10,331 bases of DNA from Methanobacteriota archaeon (lineage in GTDB: Archaea > Thermoplasmatota > Poseidoniia > Poseidoniales > Poseidoniaceae): the NCBI GenBank assembly GCA_029979405.1, contig JAPOHM010000034.1, positions 1 through 10,331 on the forward strand, given 5' to 3'. Positions 6,489-10,331 of the stretch are shown piece by piece. A program made the translations under genes and the position numbers. Positions within the stretch are counted from its first letter, which is position 1; the number at the start of each line of letters is the position of its first letter. A model generated the notes under the pieces. That model saw only the letters and a program-made list of their open reading frames with translations. It was not told where the DNA came from and made no database searches.

Positions 6489-7949
6489 TTAGCGGTTCTG
6501 AGTCCCACAAACAGGACAGAATCTCCAACTTAAATCTAGCCCAATTCTACAACCTCTACAGTGGAAACCTGTTCTTAATGTAGGTTGAATTGGTTGCATT
6601 TGGTTATTCCACTGTTGCTGCTGTTGTTGCTGATATTGCCACTGTTGCTGCTGTTGCTGCTGTTGTTGCCACTGCTGTTGTTGCTGTTGCTGTTGCCACT
6701 GCTGTTGCTGCTGTTGTTGCTGTTGCTGTTGGCCTTGTGGTTGTTGAGAAGGTTGTGCTTGGATTCCTGCTCGAATTGGCTTTACAGGCTTTGGTAAAGC
6801 CATTTTCTCGGCAACCTCTGGTCGTGATTTTAATTCTTCGAGGGTTACTTGCCCATCTCCATCGACATCTGCCTCAGAATGTAGTTTTGCAGCCTCATCT
6901 AAATCGAGACCCGTAGCGTCTGCTACCTCTTGAATAGATAATCCACCACTATTGTCAGAATCTGCGGCTTCAAATGCTTCTTTAAGTTCGTCTTTATCCT
7001 CTACTTCTGGTTCAGGTTCGGGTTCAGGTTCTAGCTCTGGCTCTGATTCAGGCTCCGGTTCGGGTTCAGGTTCCGGTTCGGGTTCAGGCTCCGGTTCGGG
7101 TTCAGGCTCCGGTTCAGGAGCCATGACGGCAAATGCTCCGGAAAACGCATCTTCTGTCTTTTCGGATTCCTTTCTATTATCCTCCACCTCTTGGACAACC
7201 TCAACTGTGGGTAGGGGGATAAATTCTTCAGCTTCAGATGTGTTTGGAAGTGGTACAGATTCTTCTTTTTCTTGTTGTACTGGAAGTGAAACTACCGCTT
7301 CAATAACTGGCTCAGGTTTTGGCTCTTTCTTTGGAGGAGAAGGTTGAGTTTCAGCGGATGGAACAGCGATTGATGCTTCAATTTCCTTCGCTTCTGCGTT
7401 AGGACTACTGAGACTGGAGATGGGTGTTACATGTCCGGCTACATCAAATGCGCCTTGGAATTCCTGAGATAATTTCAGTAACCCGTCTTTATTTCCCGAT
7501 GGGTCTGAGAGAAGGCTTTCGACTTGTTTCAGATACTTTGTAGCCTCCCCATTTCCTCCAGTCTGGTAGGCAACTGCAAACAATTTCATCAATTTCATTG
7601 GGTCTGCAATTTCTGCAAGTAATTTAGATTCATCAGCGCTGAATTTGCCTTCATCTAATTCTAACATAAGTTTTTCAGGTAAAGACATAACACCCAAATG
7701 ACCTGCAACTAAGAAGTAGATTTCTCCTCCTTCACAATTTAGTCTTTGGCTAGCTTCTTCGAAGTCAAAATCTCCGGGTTTCAAGACTAAATCTGAAAGT
7801 AGAGTGAAGAATTTTTCGAATGCATCATCCCTTGACATTTCCATCATTTGGTGCAACGCATCAGAGGATTCGAATACGCCAAAATAAGCTGCTGCCTCGT
7901 CAACTTCAATGCCCTCAGGCATTGAAACATCGGCACCATCTTCGGACAT
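6489..7949 (-). CDS. EF-hand, poly-Gln and zinc-ribbon multidomain protein
   Basis: Unrecognised 486-residue protein without signal peptide or membrane helix, so probably cytoplasmic. In order: an acidic, mainly helical domain (about 15-170); a low-complexity Pro/Glu/Ser linker (about 175-275); a Pro-Glu tract (278-318); an EF-hand pair (321-376) with canonical 12-residue loops D330-E341 (D330, D332, S334, G336, E341) and D361-E372 (D361, D363, D365, E372); a basic/proline linker (386-405); a Gln tract (407-447) with W418, W427, W437 and W447; and a C-terminal zinc ribbon C464-x2-C467-x10-C478-x2-C481. EF-hands bind calcium and ribbons bind zinc; the remaining role is unknown. AGGGGAG, 7 bases before ATG 7949, supports the start. 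It follows the surface-protein gene by 61 bases on the same strand and may be co-transcribed. It ends directly against the M29-like gene. Confidence 0.85.
   Translation of the reverse strand: MSEDGADVSMPEGIEVDEAAAYFGVFESSDALHQMMEMSRDDAFEKFFTLLSDLVLKPGDFDFEEASQRLNCEGGEIYFLVAGHLGVMSLPEKLMLELDEGKFSADESKLLAEIADPMKLMKLFAVAYQTGGNGEATKYLKQVESLLSDPSGNKDGLLKLSQEFQGAFDVAGHVTPISSLSSPNAEAKEIEASIAVPSAETQPSPPKKEPKPEPVIEAVVSLPVQQEKEESVPLPNTSEAEEFIPLPTVEVVQEVEDNRKESEKTEDAFSGAFAVMAPEPEPEPEPEPEPEPEPEPEPEPESEPELEPEPEPEPEVEDKDELKEAFEAADSDNSGGLSIQEVADATGLDLDEAAKLHSEADVDGDGQVTLEELKSRPEVAEKMALPKPVKPIRAGIQAQPSQQPQGQQQQQQQQQQQWQQQQQQQQWQQQQQQQQQWQYQQQQQQQWNNQMQPIQPTLRTGFHCRGCRIGLDLSWRFCPVCGTQNR
6609..6731 (-). repeat. 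poly-Gln tract with periodic tryptophan
   Basis: About 41 codons, nearly all CAA or CAG, broken by single TGG codons every 9-10 residues (W418, W427, W437, W447). CAA and CAG are mixed irregularly, so it is not a pure trinucleotide microsatellite. A unit of about 27-30 bases (run of Gln, then Trp) is recognisable in imperfect form, so the tract probably grew by duplicating whole Gln-Trp blocks. Confidence 0.85.
6996..7118 (-). repeat. Pro-Glu tract with 18-base tandem units
   Basis: Encodes an alternating Pro-Glu run (residues 278-318) interrupted once by SEPEL. At 7051-7104 three 18-base units stand in tandem (7051-7068, 7069-7086 and 7087-7104). The first and third are identical and the second differs by one base. 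A partial fourth follows at 7105-7119. Near-identity points to recent expansion. The peptide would be a stiff, negatively charged spacer between the N-terminal domain and the EF-hands. Confidence 0.85.
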
Positions 7950-7956
7950 TTTTTCT

Positions 7957-7963
7957 CTCCCCT
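7957..7963 (-). promoter_or_regulatory. ribosome binding site of the EF-hand/zinc-ribbon gene
   Basis: On the minus strand AGGGGAG lies 7 bases before ATG 7949, supporting that start. The rest of the 61-base gap to the upstream gene (7964-8010) shows no convincing TATA box or T-tract terminator. Read-through from the surface-protein gene is therefore plausible. Confidence 0.6.
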
Positions 7964-8010
7964 TTCGGCTCCAAATTCTTACAGTTCTTGAGTGTGATGC
8001 ATGCTCAAAC

Positions 8011-10331
8011 TTACCTCTTAGAGAGTTCTATTATCGCTCGGGATTGAGGTGCTGACCATCCTGTAGTTTGTAATTGCATCAAAATACCTCTTTCAGATTC
8101 ACCGTCTTTCAAAGCACCTTTTGTCCAACTTATAGCAGCATCTCTGTCTTGGACTTCATCAGGTCCAAACAAATCAGGATCTATTTGTACGGCTTGTTTA
8201 CCTATTGCTTTTCTTTTGGATACTTTCTTTCCTCTTGCGGGCCCTCGAGGGTCTGGCATCATCGGGCCTGAAGGAGGTCTTCCTGATGGAGCTGATGCTC
8301 CTGGTGGACCTCGAGAGGGGCCTGCTCCTGGTGGACCTCGAGAGGGGCCTGCTCCTGGTGGACCTCGAGAGGGGCCTGCTCCTGGTGGACCTCGAGTTGG
8401 GCCTGAAGCTGGTCCTCTTGCTGGAGTTGGGGATTGTCTTGTATTACCTAAGACGTTGGACATGAAGTCATCTTCATCATCATCATAAAAATCTTCATCC
8501 TCATCATCATCGTCATCAAACCAATCATCATCAGAGCCACCACGTAGTCTGGAAACAACAATTACAATCAAAATAAGGAAGAATAGTCCTCCTCCACCAG
8601 CTACAGCATAGAACATCATTGGTTCCATTCCGAACATCATCTCTGATTCTCCATCATCGTTCGATTCTACTTCCTTTCTACAACCACTTGGATAAACAGG
8701 TACTCCTGGCTCGGTATTCATACATGCGTCGATGTCGTCTGTTACCCCATCACCATCAGTATCAGATTGGTAATCTGCACAACCATAATTTGCCCTTGCT
8801 TGGGCAGTTCTATCTCCTGCTGTGCTGGTGTCTAAACACTGGTCAGGGTCTTTACCGGATTGATTATCTCCCCAACCATCAAGGTCATTGTCAGCCCACT
8901 GAGTAGGTTCTGTTGGGAATTTGTCATCTCCAATATCTCTATACCCATCACCGTCAGTGTCGACGCAACCAAACTTGCCATTCATAGTTGAATTACCATA
9001 TTCAGTAGGACAGAAATCTGGTTCGTTTCCAGTCAATCTATCTCCGTAACCGTCTCCATCCATATCTTCCCACTGAGTGGAGTCTAGTGGGAATGCATCG
9101 CCCGTGTGAGTTCCATTGTCGGCATCATAGTAGTACTGCCCCATTAGACCATCTCCGTCGAGGTCTTGCAATAATGCGCTTTCATCCAAACAACCATCAG
9201 CTAACACTGGTAATCCGGCTTCTGTATCTGGGCACAGGTCTAGATTATCGGTTACCCCATCGTTGTCTCCGTCTAACTGATTTGGAGCACAACCATTGCC
9301 GTCTATTATCAAACCAGGATCCGTACCTGGGCATGAATCATAAGGATCGTTGATGCCATCTTCATCGGAATCGACCTCTCTTTGGGATTCTGAACAACCG
9401 ATTTCATCAGCAAGTTCCGAAATTGGAGTGTTTGGACAAGAGTCTTCAGCGTTTGAAACGGAATCTGAGTCGTCATCCTTCTGATATTCAGAACATCCAA
9501 TTTCGTCTACTGAGTGGCCTAATTCTGTATCCGCACAATCATCGAAATCATCCGGTACACCGTCGTTATCTTCGTCTTCTTCTTCGCCAATAATTGGACA
9601 GCCAACACCTGGTTCACCGTTTGGTTTTGTTCCGTTGATCACTCCGAAATCGTAAGGGCATGCATCTGGATCGTTACCATTTTGATTATCGCCCCAGCCA
9701 TCACCGTCAGTATCGTCAACTTGAGTAGAGTCTACGGGGAAAGCGTCTGAACCATCTTCACGACCATCTCCATCGGTATCTATACATCCATAATATGCTA
9801 CGAAATTTCCAGAGCCATCTAATGCCGAAGTTGAATTTCCTGCAATATTTGGACAATTATCGAGATAAAGTCCAGCTCTATTTGAGCCATTTTCTAACGA
9901 GGTCCAATCATCAGGATATCCATCATTGTCCGTATCGTTGGCGGCAGACGGATTTGTTGGGAATTTGTCGGGTAAGGTAGCGTTGTCCGAGGAATTATCT
10001 CCATAGCCATCAAGGTCTGAGTCAGCCCACTGTGTAGGGTCGTTCGGCCACCAGTCAGCTCCATCTTCTTCTGTCCATTCTCTAAATGTGCCAAAGTCAG
10101 ACGGGTCTGAGGCTCCATCTCCATCGGTATCGACACAACCAAGCCTGTCTCTCCAGGAAAATCCTTGAATCCACCAGCACTTGTCACCGAATTCTAAGTC
10201 TGAATCATTGTCGCCATATCCATCTTTATCTTTATCTTCCCACTGCTTGTGGTTATATGGGAATTCGTCGGGGATAATCGAAAGTCCTGAGGTTTCGAGG
10301 TCTGTTTCACAACAATCAGGACCATGGTTGT
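8011..10331 (-). CDS. membrane-anchored surface protein with thrombospondin type 3-like calcium repeats (5' end outside window)
   Basis: The frame is open from the window edge to the TAA at 8011-8013, giving 772 residues and no start, so the true N-terminus is missing. The first ~570 residues are Asp-rich calcium-type repeats (DTDGDG, DNDGV, DLDGWGDN) of two kinds: FP-x4-TQW-x-D-x-D-DG(Y/W)GD blocks, and thrombospondin type 3-like D-x-D-x-DG-xx-D-x2-D-x-C(P) units. There are 22 cysteines in this part, mostly alternating C(P) and GC, suggesting one disulfide per repeat, and N-x-S/T sites occur. A single hydrophobic helix (nt 8551-8616; core FFLILIVIVVS) follows. The ~179-residue tail has no cysteine. 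It contains an Asp/Glu cluster (nt 8464-8532), GPPGAGPSR repeats, a Lys/Arg patch, and a final helical segment of about 50 residues. Cys distribution and basic residues after the helix suggest repeats outside and tail inside. An adhesion or structural surface role is inference. Confidence 0.85.
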   Translation of the reverse strand, partial: NHGPDCCETDLETSGLSIIPDEFPYNHKQWEDKDKDGYGDNDSDLEFGDKCWWIQGFSWRDRLGCVDTDGDGASDPSDFGTFREWTEEDGADWWPNDPTQWADSDLDGYGDNSSDNATLPDKFPTNPSAANDTDNDGYPDDWTSLENGSNRAGLYLDNCPNIAGNSTSALDGSGNFVAYYGCIDTDGDGREDGSDAFPVDSTQVDDTDGDGWGDNQNGNDPDACPYDFGVINGTKPNGEPGVGCPIIGEEEDEDNDGVPDDFDDCADTELGHSVDEIGCSEYQKDDDSDSVSNAEDSCPNTPISELADEIGCSESQREVDSDEDGINDPYDSCPGTDPGLIIDGNGCAPNQLDGDNDGVTDNLDLCPDTEAGLPVLADGCLDESALLQDLDGDGLMGQYYYDADNGTHTGDAFPLDSTQWEDMDGDGYGDRLTGNEPDFCPTEYGNSTMNGKFGCVDTDGDGYRDIGDDKFPTEPTQWADNDLDGWGDNQSGKDPDQCLDTSTAGDRTAQARANYGCADYQSDTDGDGVTDDIDACMNTEPGVPVYPSGCRKEVESNDDGESEMMFGMEPMMFYAVAGGGGLFFLILIVIVVSRLRGGSDDDWFDDDDDEDEDFYDDDEDDFMSNVLGNTRQSPTPARGPASGPTRGPPGAGPSRGPPGAGPSRGPPGAGPSRGPPGASAPSGRPPSGPMMPDPRGPARGKKVSKRKAIGKQAVQIDPDLFGPDEVQDRDAAISWTKGALKDGESERGILMQLQTTGWSAPQSRAIIELSKR
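8297..8398 (-). repeat. 27-base tandem repeat encoding GPPGAGPSR
   Basis: Three identical 27-base units (8297-8323, 8324-8350, 8351-8377) and a partial fourth that diverges from 8397. Each unit encodes nine residues, GPPGAGPSR, in the cytoplasmic tail. Perfect identity including third codon positions implies recent duplication, so copy number probably varies between strains. The glycine spacing is not a strict G-x-y collagen register. Confidence 0.92.

Noticed and set aside
6585..6916. Leu-, Val- and Ala-rich reading frames on the plus strand resembling membrane proteins
   Set aside because: Direct antisense translation of the Gln tract, not independent genes.
6952..7347. Ser-Gly-repeat reading frame on the plus strand
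   Set aside because: Antisense shadow of the Pro-Glu tract; no start signal and the opposite strand has intact domains.
8297..8398. 27-base direct repeats as a CRISPR array
   Set aside because: Units are contiguous with no spacers and stay in coding frame.
8297..8398. Collagen-like triple-helix segment
   Set aside because: The nine-residue unit GPPGAGPSR breaks the G-x-y register and lies on the probable cytoplasmic side.
8205..8488. Pro/Gly-repeat reading frames on the plus strand
   Set aside because: Antisense of the 27-base repeat in the surface-protein tail.
9640..9642. GTG at 9642 as start of the surface-protein gene
   Set aside because: The same frame stays open to the window edge and encodes more of the same calcium-type repeats, so the gene starts outside the window.

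Overview
The window looks like a chromosomal segment of a marine euryarchaeon, most likely of the Marine Group II/III (Poseidoniales-like) type. This is an inference from gene content and style, not from a marker gene. The signs are a moderately AT-rich genome with very tight gene packing, T-tract-rich gaps after genes, strongly acidic proteins, a large membrane-anchored protein of thrombospondin type 3-like calcium repeats with an acidic cytoplasmic tail, and a mix of archaeal-style genes with bacterial-looking metabolic enzymes. No rRNA, tRNA, CRISPR array or mobile element was seen, and no gene-free stretch exceeds about 150 bases.

Left part, plus strand (1-3811). The last codons of an upstream gene may end at 13-15 and run straight into a hairpin-plus-T-tract terminator. 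A tight cluster follows: a membrane protein with a C-terminal COG2426-like (small multidrug export) membrane domain, mogA (molybdopterin adenylyltransferase, last step before metal insertion in molybdenum cofactor synthesis), and pyrC (dihydroorotase, third step of UMP synthesis). mogA and pyrC are separated by one base. pyrC ends in a T-rich terminator region that merges into the promoter of a gene for a small two-helix membrane protein.

Middle part (3812-6488). A complete M32 metallocarboxypeptidase (minus) and an M29-like (AmpS/aminopeptidase T) protein (plus) are divergently transcribed from a 79-base shared region. The M29-like protein appears to have lost several metal ligands.

Right part, minus strand (6489-10331). 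A large surface protein, truncated by the window edge, carries cysteine-paired calcium-type repeats outside, one membrane helix, then an acidic/Pro-Gly-rich tail inside. It is followed 61 bases later by an unusual predicted cytoplasmic protein: a helical domain, a Pro-Glu tract, an EF-hand pair, a glutamine tract punctuated by tryptophans, and a zinc ribbon. These two genes are the most unusual part of the window and could form a calcium-linked surface/cytoplasm pair.

Both convergent gene pairs (3811/3812 and 6488/6489) meet with no base between their stop codons.
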